A stretch of 13,152 bases of DNA from Anaerolineae bacterium. Lineage in GTDB: Bacteria > Chloroflexota > Anaerolineae > B4-G1. The stretch spans positions 1 through 13,152 of the forward strand of contig JAUWNP010000121.1 of NCBI GenBank assembly GCA_030612585.1, written 5' to 3'. Under the pieces are notes generated by a model. That model was given only the letters and a program-made list of their open reading frames with translations, did no database searches and was not told the origin of the DNA. Position numbers and translations under genes: made by a program. Of the stretch, positions 1 to 7,399 are shown piece after piece (position 1 is the stretch's first letter; the number at the start of each line of letters is the position of its first letter).

Positions 1-58
1 AAGGTTTTAGCCTGGTGTAAGGAGGAGTTGGGACGTTCTGTTCAAGCAAAGAGACGGG

Positions 59-703
59 ATGTCTTTGCTTCCCATAGCAAATCGGAACGAAAATGGGATC
101 GAGCGTGGGCAGCCGTTTGACCAATTTTCACCACCCTACCGCTATGCTGAACCTGTGACTCCTGATCACACCCTGGCCGACGGTGATGTGCTTTGGCTGG
201 GCGGCGAGGACTGGCAGGTGCTCCACACCCCGGGTCACGCCGGTGGCCTCATCTGCCTCTACCAACCCCAGCGCCGGCTGCTCATCTCCAGCGACCACCT
301 TCTGCGCGATATTTCCTCCAACCCGCTCGTCGAACCGCCCGCGCCGGGCGAGGCCGAACTGCCGCGCCGCTTGGTGGAGTACATGGCGCAGTTGCTCCGC
401 GTGGCCGAACTCGACGTCGCGTTGGCGCTCCCCGGCCACGGCCCGCCTATCACCAACCATCGCGCCCTCATCCGCGAGCGGCTGGCCTTCCACGAAGAGC
501 GCGCCCGTCGTGTGCTGGAGGCGCTGGATGACGACACCCTCACCGTCCACGAAATCGCCAGCGCGCTTTTCCCCAGCCTCGACCCCATCAACTACTTCCT
601 CGCCCTCTCCGAGGTCATCGGGCACCTCCAGTGGTTGGAGGTCGAGGGCCGGGTGACATGCGACAAGCGGGACGGGGTCGCTATCTGGCATCGAGTGGGT
701 TGA
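59..703 (+). CDS. MBL-fold metallo-hydrolase, N-terminally truncated
   Basis: The 214 codons encode the C-terminal half of a metallo-beta-lactamase-fold hydrolase. Visible metal-site elements are HTPGH (residues 56-60), SSDH (77-80) and PGHG (125-128), which correspond to the third ligand group, the bridging Asp and the last His of the fold. The N-terminal HxHxDH motif, essential in this family, is absent. The reading frame is open upstream only to a TAG at 8-10, so the missing part cannot be in frame in this window. The residues after 130 are helical and rich in Glu and Arg, as in the accessory C-terminal domain of many bacterial MBL proteins. The ATG at 59 has no good Shine-Dalgarno sequence. 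Either the gene is a 5'-truncated or frameshifted remnant, or this ATG is not the real start. Its substrate cannot be inferred. It converges with lepB across 10 bp. Confidence 0.6.
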   Translation: MSLLPIANRNENGIERGQPFDQFSPPYRYAEPVTPDHTLADGDVLWLGGEDWQVLHTPGHAGGLICLYQPQRRLLISSDHLLRDISSNPLVEPPAPGEAELPRRLVEYMAQLLRVAELDVALALPGHGPPITNHRALIRERLAFHEERARRVLEALDDDTLTVHEIASALFPSLDPINYFLALSEVIGHLQWLEVEGRVTCDKRDGVAIWHRVG

Positions 704-713
704 ACCACATCCC

Positions 714-1370
714 CTAGCCAATCCACCCGATCCGGTCGAGCGGCCAGACAACGAACCTGATCCGCCCGCCAATCTGGTCTACTGGCACAGGACCAAAGAA
801 GCGGGAATCCCGGGACTCCTTCCGGTTGTCGCCCAGGACAAAGACGTGTCGCGATGGCACGCGCGTCGGGGGATAGTCCAGCCCGCCCCGGCGGGTCGCC
901 CACGGTTCCTCGAGCAACTGGCCGTTGATAAAGACCTGCCCGTCCTGCACTGCTACCGTCTCCCCGGCCAAGGCTACCACCCGCTTGACCAGCAATTCCT
1001 TTTCCCCTGGCAGTTCAACGACCACCACATCCCCCCGATGCTGGCAGTGGCTGAAGTAACAGGTGATCTTTTCCACTAGCACCCGCTGGTTATAGATCAG
1101 GTTAGGCCTCATGCTTGGCCCGTGCACCACCATGGCCTGAACCACAAAAACATTGAGAAGCAGGGAGATAAGAGCGGCCGGAAGGACCGTCCTCACTCCC
1201 GCTCTCAGAGCGCACAACAGGAAATGGCTGGCCTTGGATACCAGAGTAGGCCCGGCCTTCCTCTTGCTGGATGTGCGGACCACCATACCGCCGTAGTGGG
1301 TATGGGCTTCGTTCCGGCTAGTGTCGCCGTCACCAAATCCGATCCGCACAGGCGCTTTTTCGATGAGCAT
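714..1370 (-). CDS. lepB: Signal peptidase I
   Basis: This 218-residue S26-family membrane peptidase cleaves signal peptides from exported proteins at the outer face of the cytoplasmic membrane. A single membrane anchor lies at about residues 61-82. It is followed by the nucleophile motif GPSMRP (Ser86), the general base in LVKRVVA (Lys129) and the box GDNRKESRDSR (180-190), so the Ser/Lys dyad is intact. The start at 1370 is chosen because AGGAGG sits 5 nt upstream. A longer in-frame version beginning at 1442 lacks such a site, and its extra residues look like translated leader. A candidate -10 (TATACT, 1444-1449) lies upstream without a convincing -35. About 60 residues before the anchor are longer than in minimal family members and carry no recognisable domain. 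The gene stands alone, separated from lysK by a terminator. Confidence 0.92.
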   Translation of the reverse strand: MLIEKAPVRIGFGDGDTSRNEAHTHYGGMVVRTSSKRKAGPTLVSKASHFLLCALRAGVRTVLPAALISLLLNVFVVQAMVVHGPSMRPNLIYNQRVLVEKITCYFSHCQHRGDVVVVELPGEKELLVKRVVALAGETVAVQDGQVFINGQLLEEPWATRRGGLDYPPTRVPSRHVFVLGDNRKESRDSRFFGPVPVDQIGGRIRFVVWPLDRIGWIG

Positions 1371-1515
1371 GACTACCTCCTGAGAAATAGGTTTACGGGC
1401 ATCAGGGCAGAAGTCACACCTACCTGCTCTTAGCCTCACCAAGAGTATACATTACCGAAGTCACAGGCTCATTAAAAAAGCATAGGAGATTCACGAAAAT
1501 GGCAGCGGGGGAATC

Positions 1516-1541
1516 AAAAAGCGCCCGCGTGATGCGGGCGC
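1516..1541 (-). terminator. Intrinsic terminator of the lysWXYZJK operon
   Basis: On the - strand GCGCCCGC (1541-1534), a 5-nt loop and GCGGGCGC (1528-1521) form a perfect 8-bp GC stem. It is followed directly by five T residues (1520-1516). It lies 64 bp beyond the lysK stop codon and upstream of lepB, so it probably ends the lysine/ornithine operon transcript and insulates lepB. Confidence 0.88.
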
Positions 1542-1605
1542 CACTAAGCGGGTACAGTAGTAGACTCCTGAAGGCCCCGAACCAGCGGGATGTTTTGCGC
1601 TTGCC

Positions 1606-2655
1606 CTAGCCGACTAGCGTCTCCAGCGCCCGGGCCAGCACGTTTATCCCCCGGCGAAACTCCCTGACGTCAACGTGCTCATCGGGGGTATGATCCAGGG
1701 ACGAATCGCCCGGCCCGTAGGCCACGATGGGGCAGCCCCACACCGGGCCGACGGTGTTCATATCCGAGGTGCCCGTCTTCAATTTGAACCGCGGTCGCCC
1801 ACCTTCCGCGCGGATGGCCCGCAGCAAAGCCCGCACCAGCGGTGTGTTCTTCTCCGCCCGGAAGGGCGGGTCGTTGCCAGGGAAGGATAACCTGGCCCCG
1901 TTGCACCAGGCCCGCATCTTCCGCTTGAGATCCGCTGCGTCGGCCCCTGGTGGCAGCCGCACCACAATATTCATATCTACGCCATCATCCAGCCCCTCGC
2001 TGAAGGTGCGAAAATCCCTCAAGGCGGGGTCCAGCGTGTTGAAGTGGCCCGACCGACCGTGATTGAGTTCCTCAGAATAGGTCATCAGTCGGTTCCAGAA
2101 AGTCACCGCCTTCTCCGCCGGGCCGAGCCGTTCGCCGGCGCTGTGTCCGCCTGGTTGCACCAGCCGGTAGTCCACGACCAACATGCCCTTGTAGCCCAGC
2201 GTGATGCCCTCCCAATGGCTGGGCTCGCCGATGACCACACAGTCCGGCGGCTGCATCGTGCGCGCCAGGTGACGCGCCCCACGCCCATGAACCTCCTCCT
2301 CCACCACCCCGATCACCACCAACCGGGCATCGTTTAACCGGGATGCCACCCTCGCCGCTGCCAGCACGAACGCCGCCAGCGGTCCCTTGGCGTCCACCGC
2401 TCCCCGGCCATACAGCCGGTTCCCACGCCAGCGCACGGGGATGAAGCCAGGGACAGTGTCCATATGCCCTAGCAGCATGATCTCCCGCCCTGCCTCTGGG
2501 TCACCCAGCGTGCCCACAACGTTGCCCACCTCGTCGCGATGTGCCCGGAAGCCCAAAGTTGCCATCTGCTCGACCAGGTACTTGGCCACCTCGTCCTCTT
2601 CGCCGGATGGGCTAGGTATCGCCAGCAACTCTTCCAAGAAAACAACATCATCCAT
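1606..2655 (-). CDS. lysK: [LysW]-lysine/[LysW]-ornithine hydrolase
   Basis: This 349-residue M20-family zinc peptidase releases the finished amino acid (lysine or ornithine) from the C-terminal Glu of LysW, the last carrier-bound step. The M20 metal and catalytic residues are visible: HMD (His64, Asp66), GRGAVDAKGP (Asp88), the acidic cluster EEE (119-121), GEP (Glu144) and DHTPDE (His322). It is close to the size of Thermus-type LysK and is last in the lysWXYZJK order, just before the operon terminator. The ATG at 2655 is preferred over an upstream in-frame TTG at 2667 because GGAGGT lies 4 nt ahead of it and the TTG overlaps that site. The 29-bp gap to lysJ is filled by a heptad repeat. 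ArgE/DapE-type deacylases are the alternative, but context favours LysK. Substrate choice between lysine and ornithine is not settled by sequence. Confidence 0.9.
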   Translation of the reverse strand: MDDVVFLEELLAIPSPSGEEDEVAKYLVEQMATLGFRAHRDEVGNVVGTLGDPEAGREIMLLGHMDTVPGFIPVRWRGNRLYGRGAVDAKGPLAAFVLAAARVASRLNDARLVVIGVVEEEVHGRGARHLARTMQPPDCVVIGEPSHWEGITLGYKGMLVVDYRLVQPGGHSAGERLGPAEKAVTFWNRLMTYSEELNHGRSGHFNTLDPALRDFRTFSEGLDDGVDMNIVVRLPPGADAADLKRKMRAWCNGARLSFPGNDPPFRAEKNTPLVRALLRAIRAEGGRPRFKLKTGTSDMNTVGPVWGCPIVAYGPGDSSLDHTPDEHVDVREFRRGINVLARALETLVG

Positions 2656-2665
2656 CTCCACCTCC

Positions 2666-2696
2666 AATCTCTAATCTCTAATCTCTAATCTCTAAT
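2666..2696. repeat. Heptad tandem repeat at the lysJ/lysK junction
   Basis: Four perfect copies of AATCTCT plus 3 nt are present. In the mRNA sense this is ATTAGAG repeated. The array contains the last codons and the TAG stop of lysJ (2685-2687) and runs into the lysK ribosome binding site. Each unit carries a TAG, and the 7-nt period places it in all three frames. Confidence 0.95.
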
Positions 2697-3872
2697 TTCC
2701 AGCACGGCTGCCACTTGCTCGACCACCGCGTCCACATCCTCCGCGCTGATCACCAGGGGAGGCAGGAAGCGCATCACCGTGGCCCCGGCCGCGAGCGCCA
2801 GCACGCCCCGCTCGGCCAGGGCGGCCAGGTATGGGCCGGATTTGCCCTTCAGTTCCACGCCGACCATCAGGCCCAACCCGCGTACCTGTCGTATCCGGGG
2901 CGAGGAGATGCCCTTCAGACCGGCCAAGAGACGCGCTCCCAGTTCTGCCGCCCGCTGAGGGAGATGCTCCGCTTCGATGTAGCGGATCGTCGCCAGGGCC
3001 GCCGCGCAGATCAGCGGATTGCCGCCAAAGGTGGAGCCGTGGACCTTCTTGGGCAAATCACCCACCCGCGAGCCGATGAGCACAGCCCCCATCGGCAGCC
3101 CGCCGGCGATGGCCTTGGCCACGCACATCAGATCGGGCTGCAGGTCATAGTGGAAACTTGCGAACATCCGCCCCGTGCGCCCGAAGCCGGTCTGCACCTC
3201 GTCCACGATGAACAGCGTTCCCTTCTCCCGGCACAACGATTGAACTCCGCGCAGGTACTCGCCGTCGCCGGGATTGACTCCTCCCTCGCCCTGCACCACC
3301 TCCAGGATGACGGCCGCCGTCTCCTCGTCCACCGCCTGCTCCATCCGGGCCAGCCGGTTGTAGGGCACGAACTCGAACCCAGGCACCAGGGGCTCGAAGG
3401 GTTGGCGGTACCCCTTGCGCCAGGTGGCCGAAAGCGCGCCGAAGGTGCGCCCGTGGAAACCGCGCATTGCGGCCACTACCTTCGTCCGGCAAGTAGCAAG
3501 CCGGGCAAACTTGAACGCCGCCTCCACCGCCTCGGTCCCCGAGTTGCACAGGAAGGCCCGCTCCAGCCCCGGCGGCCCGATGCGGGTCAGTTCGACCAGC
3601 AGTTGGGCGCGCTGGTCGTTGTAGAACCCGTTGGGGCAGATCACCAGCCGCTGCACCTGTTCCGTCACGGCCCGGATCACGGCGGGGTTGGCGTGGCCCA
3701 CGTTAGCCACGCCGTGGCCGCCGACGCAGTCAATGTACTCCCGGCCGTCGGCGTCCCACACTCGCGCCCCCTCTCCTCGCACCAGGACCAGAGGATATTT
3801 AGAATAAAGCCCACTGTCGTGGCGGTCCTCCAATCCAACGATCTCACTGCTGTTCAGTGTGTCACTATCCAT
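2685..3872 (-). CDS. lysJ: [LysW]-aminoadipate/glutamate semialdehyde aminotransferase (ArgD/LysJ type)
   Basis: This 395-residue class III, PLP-dependent aminotransferase converts the LysW-bound semialdehyde to the amine, with glutamate as the usual donor. The phosphate-binding SGT (111-113), VDEVQTGFGRTG (223-234, with Asp224 and Gln227 contacting PLP), the Schiff-base lysine in VAKAIAGG (Lys253) and GSTFGGNP (279-286) are all present. Length and motifs match the acetylornithine aminotransferase/LysJ group. The operon position between lysZ and lysK supports the LysW-bound substrate. The start is fixed by GGAGGTGA just upstream of ATG 3872. A palindromic repeat (3884-3917) lies directly 5' of that ribosome binding site. 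The C-terminal codons EIRD and the stop are made of heptad repeat. General acetylornithine aminotransferase activity is the alternative reading. Confidence 0.9.
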   Translation of the reverse strand: MDSDTLNSSEIVGLEDRHDSGLYSKYPLVLVRGEGARVWDADGREYIDCVGGHGVANVGHANPAVIRAVTEQVQRLVICPNGFYNDQRAQLLVELTRIGPPGLERAFLCNSGTEAVEAAFKFARLATCRTKVVAAMRGFHGRTFGALSATWRKGYRQPFEPLVPGFEFVPYNRLARMEQAVDEETAAVILEVVQGEGGVNPGDGEYLRGVQSLCREKGTLFIVDEVQTGFGRTGRMFASFHYDLQPDLMCVAKAIAGGLPMGAVLIGSRVGDLPKKVHGSTFGGNPLICAAALATIRYIEAEHLPQRAAELGARLLAGLKGISSPRIRQVRGLGLMVGVELKGKSGPYLAALAERGVLALAAGATVMRFLPPLVISAEDVDAVVEQVAAVLEIRD

Positions 3873-3883
3873 TGGTCACCTCC

Positions 3884-3917
3884 AGAAACCGGGTTTTTTC
3901 TGAGAAACCCGGTTTCT
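3884..3917. repeat. Dispersed palindromic repeat, copy 1
   Basis: A 13-bp inverted repeat, AGAAACCGGGTTT (3884-3896) and AAACCCGGTTTCT (3905-3917), surrounds an 8-nt centre. In the lysJ mRNA it would fold into a hairpin ending about 5 nt before the Shine-Dalgarno sequence. A close relative lies at 5843-5874 in the same orientation relative to the next gene. Confidence 0.9.
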
Positions 3918-3923
3918 CAGTTT

Positions 3924-3959
3924 CTCACTGTCACTGTTCATTGAATCACTGTTCCCTGT
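3924..3959. repeat. Degenerate heptad repeat at the lysZ/lysJ junction
   Basis: Imperfect units of the type TCACTGT/TCATTGA/TCCCTGT occur at a 7-nt spacing, with one extra base at 3945. The array includes the last codons and the TGA stop (3938-3940) of lysZ. It is less regular than the other arrays in the window but has the same period. Confidence 0.7.
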
Positions 3960-4744
3960 CCATCCAGCGCCCGGCGCAACGGTTGGGCCACCCGCCCATC
4001 GGCGATGATCACCTGTCCCACCCCATCGCGCAGGGCCTCGATGGCTCCCAGCAGTTTCCTCTTCATCCGCCCTTGGGCGTACCGGTCGAGGTGCTCCTGG
4101 GCCTGTTCCAGCGGGATACGAGTGATGAGCGTACTATCGTCGGGGAAGTCGCGCAAGAGGCCCGGCACGTTGGTCAGGATGACGAGCGTTTGTGCTTTCA
4201 GGGCCGAACCGATGGCCGCCGCGGCCCGGTCGCCGTCCACGTTCAATGCCTCGCTCTCGTAACTGATGGCCAGCGGAGCCACGACCGGCGTGTAGCCCGC
4301 CGCCAACAGGGCTTCCAGCAGTTCGACGTTGACCCGCTCGATCTTACCACTGTACTCCCCGCGCAGCACCTTGCGCCTGCCGTTCTCGACGATGCGCAAC
4401 ATGGACTTGCGCTTGCCCTCCAGCAGCCGCCCATCCAGCCCGGATAGACCGAAGGCGTTGACCCCCAACTGCTGTAGCCGCTCCACCAGCAACTTGTTGA
4501 TCCGTCCCGCCGCGACCATGACGAATATCTCCAGCGTCTCGCGGTCAGTGTAGCGGCTGACGTGGCCCGAGGCCGAGGTGACAAAGCGAGGCGGGTGTCC
4601 CAGTTTCTCGGAGATGACATTGGTCTCGTGGGAACCGCCGTGGACCAGGACGACCTGCTCGCCCTGTGCTACCTGTTCAGCGACGTCGGCGCACACGGCT
4701 TCCATATCCAGACCTTCTCCGCCTCCTACTTTGACGACGATCAT
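3938..4744 (-). CDS. lysZ: [LysW]-aminoadipate/glutamate kinase
   Basis: This 268-residue amino-acid kinase (ArgB/LysZ family) phosphorylates the side-chain carboxylate of the amino acid held on LysW, using ATP. Family landmarks are VVKVGGG (3-9), VHGGS (34-38) and GHPPRF (49-54), then RYTDRETLEIF (64-74), GLSGLDGRL (99-107), NVDGD (168-172), TNVPGLL (191-197) and GRMKRKL (225-231). The block from GHPPRF through GLSGLDGRL resembles Thermus LysZ more than acetylglutamate kinase. The start at 4744 has GGGGAGGTGA immediately upstream; a 7-codon longer in-frame start at 4765 would consume that site. The gap to lysY is 45 bp, most of it a heptad repeat. Whether aminoadipate, glutamate or both are accepted cannot be read from the sequence. 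Confidence 0.92.
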   Translation of the reverse strand: MIVVKVGGGEGLDMEAVCADVAEQVAQGEQVVLVHGGSHETNVISEKLGHPPRFVTSASGHVSRYTDRETLEIFVMVAAGRINKLLVERLQQLGVNAFGLSGLDGRLLEGKRKSMLRIVENGRRKVLRGEYSGKIERVNVELLEALLAAGYTPVVAPLAISYESEALNVDGDRAAAAIGSALKAQTLVILTNVPGLLRDFPDDSTLITRIPLEQAQEHLDRYAQGRMKRKLLGAIEALRDGVGQVIIADGRVAQPLRRALDGQGTVIQ

Positions 4745-4761
4745 ATTCACCTCCCCGCATC

Positions 4762-4789
4762 TCACGTTTCACGCCTCACGTTTCACGTC
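4762..4789. repeat. Heptad tandem repeat at the lysY/lysZ junction
   Basis: There are four units of TCACGNN (two TCACGTT, one TCACGCC, one TCACGTC). The array abuts the lysY stop codon (4790-4792). In the mRNA sense each unit reads with a TGA, so stops fall in all three frames. Confidence 0.92.
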
Positions 4790-5827
4790 TCAGATAGGAT
4801 GCAATCCCGGGAACTCCAGCCCCAGCGCTTCCGACCAGCCATACATCACGTTCATCGTCTGTACGGCGCTACCGGCTGCGCCTTTCATCAGATTGTCAAC
4901 CGCGGCGATGACCACCAGCCGGCGTTGGCCCGGGTCGGCGACGAAGCCGATGTCGCAGTAGTTGGACGCGGTCAGGATTTTGGGCTCTGGATAACGGTGG
5001 ATCCCACGCCTGGCCCGCACCAGCCGCACGAATGGCTCATCCTTGTAGTCCTCGCGGTAGAATTTCCACACCTCCCGCTCGTCCAAGTCCTCGTGCAACA
5101 GGCAGTGACACGTCGCCAGCGCCCCGCGCACGATGCCCACCGAGGTAATGGAAAAGTGCAAACCAGACTGTTCCGAACTGAGGCCCAGTTCCTGGATCAA
5201 CTCGGCCAGGTGGCGATGGCCGATTGGCATATAGGAACGCACCACCCCGGCCCGCTCCGGGTGATGGGAAGCCGGGCTAGGCTTGTTCCCCCCCTCAGAG
5301 GAGCCAACCTTGACCTCGACCACAGACTCCCGCACCAACCCCCGCCGGTAGAGCGGCCACAGGGCCAGCAGAGTGACGACCGCGTTACAGCCCGTGCCGC
5401 TGGTATACTTCGCGCCTGCTATTTCCTTCCGGTGCAGTTCCGGCACCCCGTAGACGAAGCGCGCCAGCCAGTCAGGGGCCGGATGCTCGCGTCCATACCA
5501 GCGCGGATAGTCCACCGGATCGCGCAGACGGAAATCGGCCGACAGGTCCACTATTCGCTCGGCCATCGCGGCGAACTCCTCGATCCGATCCATCGCGTGG
5601 CCGTGGGGCAGCGCCAGGAACAGCAGGTCACATGGGGCCAGGTCGGCTAGGCGGACGAAGCGCAGATCGGTGTGCCCGCGCAGGTTGGGATGGACGAAAT
5701 ACGCATATTGTTTGGCATAGGTCTCCGAGGTGATCTGCGTCACCTCCACCTGGGGATGGGCCAGGAGCAGCCGCAGTAACTCCCCCCCAGCGTAGCCTGA
5801 CGCTCCCACGATAGCCGCTCGTATCAT
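4790..5827 (-). CDS. lysY: [LysW]-aminoadipate/glutamate phosphate reductase (ArgC/LysY)
   Basis: This 345-residue NADPH-dependent reductase of the ArgC family converts the LysW-bound acyl phosphate to the semialdehyde. The N-terminal Rossmann motif GASGYAGGE is at 8-16 and DLSADFRL at 94-101. The catalytic cysteine is in SGTGCNA (Cys147). The region [11 protein letters not shown]...HHPERAG (174-194) and GHRH (203-206, with the likely catalytic His) complete the active site. The start codon overlaps the lysX stop (ATGA), with GGAGGG just upstream, which suggests translational coupling. Acetylglutamyl phosphate reductase has the same fold and length. The surrounding lysW, lysX and lysZ favour the LysW-bound substrate. 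Confidence 0.9.
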   Translation of the reverse strand: MIRAAIVGASGYAGGELLRLLLAHPQVEVTQITSETYAKQYAYFVHPNLRGHTDLRFVRLADLAPCDLLFLALPHGHAMDRIEEFAAMAERIVDLSADFRLRDPVDYPRWYGREHPAPDWLARFVYGVPELHRKEIAGAKYTSGTGCNAVVTLLALWPLYRRGLVRESVVEVKVGSSEGGNKPSPASHHPERAGVVRSYMPIGHRHLAELIQELGLSSEQSGLHFSITSVGIVRGALATCHCLLHEDLDEREVWKFYREDYKDEPFVRLVRARRGIHRYPEPKILTASNYCDIGFVADPGQRRLVVIAAVDNLMKGAAGSAVQTMNVMYGWSEALGLEFPGLHPI

Positions 5828-6717
5828 TTTCCCTCCATCGTCGAAACCGGGTTTTTTCCTGAAAACCTGGTTTCTGTCCTTGCCACACTCAGAACGTAAT
5901 CCACTATCTTTCCGGCGATGTCGGCCTCAGTGGCCTGCATGGCCCCGTGAAACTCCGGGGTGTGGTTGACCTCGTTGACCAGCAACCGGCCATCCGCCGT
6001 CTCCAGCAGATCCACGGCCACGATGCCACCGCCCACCGCCTGCGCCGCCGCCAGTGACAAACCCTCGATCTCCAGGGTCAGGGGGCAGGGCAACGGTTCC
6101 CCGTCCCGCGCAGTGTTAGTGATCCAGTGGGCCGAGCGGCGGTAAATGGCGTAGATCACCTCGTCGCCAGCCACCAGGGTACGGATGTCCCGGCCGGGCT
6201 TGTCTACGTATTCCTGAATGTAGAAGACGGAGTGGACGTAGCCGCCCAGGGTAGCCTTATGCTCCAGGATAGCCTCGGCCGCGTCCCGGTCGTTGACGCG
6301 GGCCAGCAGCCGCCCCCACGAGCCGCTTACCGGCTTGAGCACCACCGGATAGCCCAGCTCCTCGATGGCTTCCAGCGCCGCCTCGGGGGTGAAGGCAATC
6401 ACGACACGTGGGATAGGCACACCAGCCTCTTGCAGAGCAGCGCTGGTGAGCAATTTATCACCGCAGGTGGCCACCACACAGTGCGGACTGACCGCCGGCA
6501 CCCTCAGGCTTTCCAACCAACGGGTGAGGTAATAAGCCCGCGAGTGGCTCAGACAGCGCACGAGCACGACGCTGTATTCGCCCAGACTGTCGCCGCCCAG
6601 TTCAAAGGTCACTTTCCGCGTGTCAATCCGCTCGAAGTCTACCTCTCGCTCTCGCAGGGCGGCGAAGATCAACTTCTCCTCAACCCGCACCCGGGAGCAC
6701 AGCACACCAATATTCAT
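5824..6717 (-). CDS. lysX: LysW ligase (LysX/ArgX), ATP-grasp
   Basis: This ATP-grasp ligase joins the alpha-amino group of 2-aminoadipate (LysX) or glutamate (ArgX) to the C-terminal Glu of LysW. It has 297 residues. Recognisable family blocks are ACGDK-like TCGDKLLTS (84-92), [10 protein letters not shown] (128-137), [15 protein letters not shown] (165-179), [13 protein letters not shown] (191-203) and [12 protein letters not shown] (245-256). The ATG at 6717 is chosen because MNIGVL aligns with the family N terminus; an upstream in-frame ATG at 6738 lies inside a heptad repeat. No clear Shine-Dalgarno sequence precedes it, so it may depend on coupling to lysW. After about residue 280 the protein continues for 17 residues translated from a palindromic repeat, beyond the usual family end. 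Lysine versus arginine specificity is undecided, and context leans to arginine. Confidence 0.9.
   Translation of the reverse strand: MNIGVLCSRVRVEEKLIFAALREREVDFERIDTRKVTFELGGDSLGEYSVVLVRCLSHSRAYYLTRWLESLRVPAVSPHCVVATCGDKLLTSAALQEAGVPIPRVVIAFTPEAALEAIEELGYPVVLKPVSGSWGRLLARVNDRDAAEAILEHKATLGGYVHSVFYIQEYVDKPGRDIRTLVAGDEVIYAIYRRSAHWITNTARDGEPLPCPLTLEIEGLSLAAAQAVGGGIVAVDLLETADGRLLVNEVNHTPEFHGAMQATEADIAGKIVDYVLSVARTETRFSGKNPVSTMEGK
5843..5874. repeat. Dispersed palindromic repeat, copy 2, inside the lysX 3' end
   Basis: GAAACCGGGTTT (5843-5854) and AAACCTGGTTTC (5863-5874) form an inverted repeat with a single G-T position. It is nearly the same as 3884-3917. It encodes much of the extra C-terminal tail of LysX and lies directly 5' of the lysY Shine-Dalgarno sequence. 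Confidence 0.88.
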
Positions 6718-6727
6718 TTGCGATTTA

Positions 6728-6760
6728 TCATTGGTCATTGGTCATTTGTCATTGGTCATT
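6728..6760. repeat. Heptad tandem repeat at the lysW/lysX junction
   Basis: Four units of TCATTGG (one is TCATTTG) plus 5 nt are present. In the mRNA sense the unit CCAATGA carries both an ATG and a TGA. The array starts on the lysW stop (6759-6761) and fills most of the 41-bp gap before the lysX start, which gives overlapping mini-ORFs and several alternative starts. Confidence 0.95.
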
Positions 6761-6923
6761 ACTCCCCCCAATCCTCTTCTACCTCGGGGGCCAGTTCCAG
6801 TGTGATGGGGTCCAGGCTCATCACCTCCAACTCAACCCCACAGTCTGGGCAGACCACGATCTCTGCCACTTCCACGTCGGGAGCCAGGTCTAGTTCTGCT
6901 GCACATTCGGGACATTCGGTCAT
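6759..6923 (-). CDS. lysW: Amino-group carrier protein LysW
   Basis: The small acidic carrier has 54 residues. Its C-terminal Glu holds the biosynthetic intermediate during ornithine or lysine synthesis. Two zinc-binding pairs are visible, CPEC (Cys4, Cys7) and CPDC (Cys25, Cys28). The protein ends in EDWGE, the hallmark of LysW, with Glu54 as attachment point. Many Asp and Glu residues give the negative surface that partner enzymes bind. The start at 6923 is supported by GGGGGTGA 6 nt upstream. It is the first gene of the lysWXYZJK operon and is divergent from the antitoxin gene, with 95 bp between them. A clear -35/-10 pair for lysW was not found there. The assignment rests on the motif pattern and is secure. 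Confidence 0.95.
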   Translation of the reverse strand: MTECPECAAELDLAPDVEVAEIVVCPDCGVELEVMSLDPITLELAPEVEEDWGE

Positions 6924-6952
6924 GATTTTCACCCCCTGATTCTGATTGCTGT

Positions 6953-6980
6953 TTGTCTACCTGAGAAAATAGTGTATAAT
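6953..6980 (+). promoter_or_regulatory. Promoter of the antitoxin-toxin pair
   Basis: TTGTCT (6953-6958) and a perfect TATAAT (6975-6980) are separated by 16 bp and end 38 bp before the antitoxin ATG. The -10 is embedded in the inverted repeat GTAT-A-ATAC (6974-6982), a plausible operator for autorepression by the antitoxin. The same palindrome offers TATTAT on the other strand, toward lysW. Confidence 0.6.
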
Positions 6981-7018
6981 ACGCAAAATACTCATTTTAC
7001 GTCCCTGGAGGCACATTT

Positions 7019-7399
7019 ATGAAAGGACTCACAGTGACAACGACGTATCTGGCCCGCCGGACGCGGGAGGTTCTAGAACAGGTGCGAAGGCGCAATGTGT
7101 CGGTGGTGATCACACGGCACGGCCAGCCCGAAGCCGCCGTTGTGGACATTGACGAGTATCGCGCTCTGGTGGCCGCTCGGGAGCGGTTGTACCAACTTGA
7201 GCGAGACGAACCGCTGATCCAACAGGTCGTGGCGTGCTCCGGTGTGAGCCGCGATGAAGCGCATCTGCAGGTCGCCGAGGCCCGGCAAAATGTATACACG
7301 CTGGTCGGGCAGGCCCACGAGCGCAACCCCGATGTGCCTCCTGACGTGATTGACGCGCTGGTCGAGGAGGCGCGAGAAGCGACACGAGGCCAGCAGTGA
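7019..7399 (+). CDS. Antitoxin, Phd/YefM-like
   Basis: This 126-residue protein begins with the Phd/YefM pattern: a TTTYLARRTREVLEQV helix (7-22), then VSVVITRHGQPEAAVVDIDEYRALV (27-51), in which the strand VVITRHGQP and the helix after VVDIDEY are typical. Such antitoxins bind their own promoter with the N-terminal domain and neutralise the toxin with the C-terminal part. The residues after 55 are longer than in Phd itself and contain acidic helices that could wrap the toxin. GGAGG lies 7 nt before the ATG. The stop overlaps the toxin start (GTGA), the usual coupled arrangement. Autoregulation is likely through the palindrome over its -10. The family call is good; the partner specificity is inferred from adjacency. 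Confidence 0.82.
   Translation: MKGLTVTTTYLARRTREVLEQVRRRNVSVVITRHGQPEAAVVDIDEYRALVAARERLYQLERDEPLIQQVVACSGVSRDEAHLQVAEARQNVYTLVGQAHERNPDVPPDVIDALVEEAREATRGQQ

Noticed and set aside
1371..1442. Signal peptidase start at 1442.
   Set aside because: The added residues show no conservation pattern, and AGGAGG stands directly before ATG 1370.
2656..2667. TTG start for lysK at 2667.
   Set aside because: It overlaps the GGAGGT ribosome binding site of the better ATG at 2655.
2715..5650. Long + strand open frames opposite lysJ (2715-3944) and opposite lysY/lysZ (4562-5650).
   Set aside because: They mirror well-recognised enzymes on the - strand, show no family motifs and have no start signals. 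They are by-products of GC-rich coding DNA.
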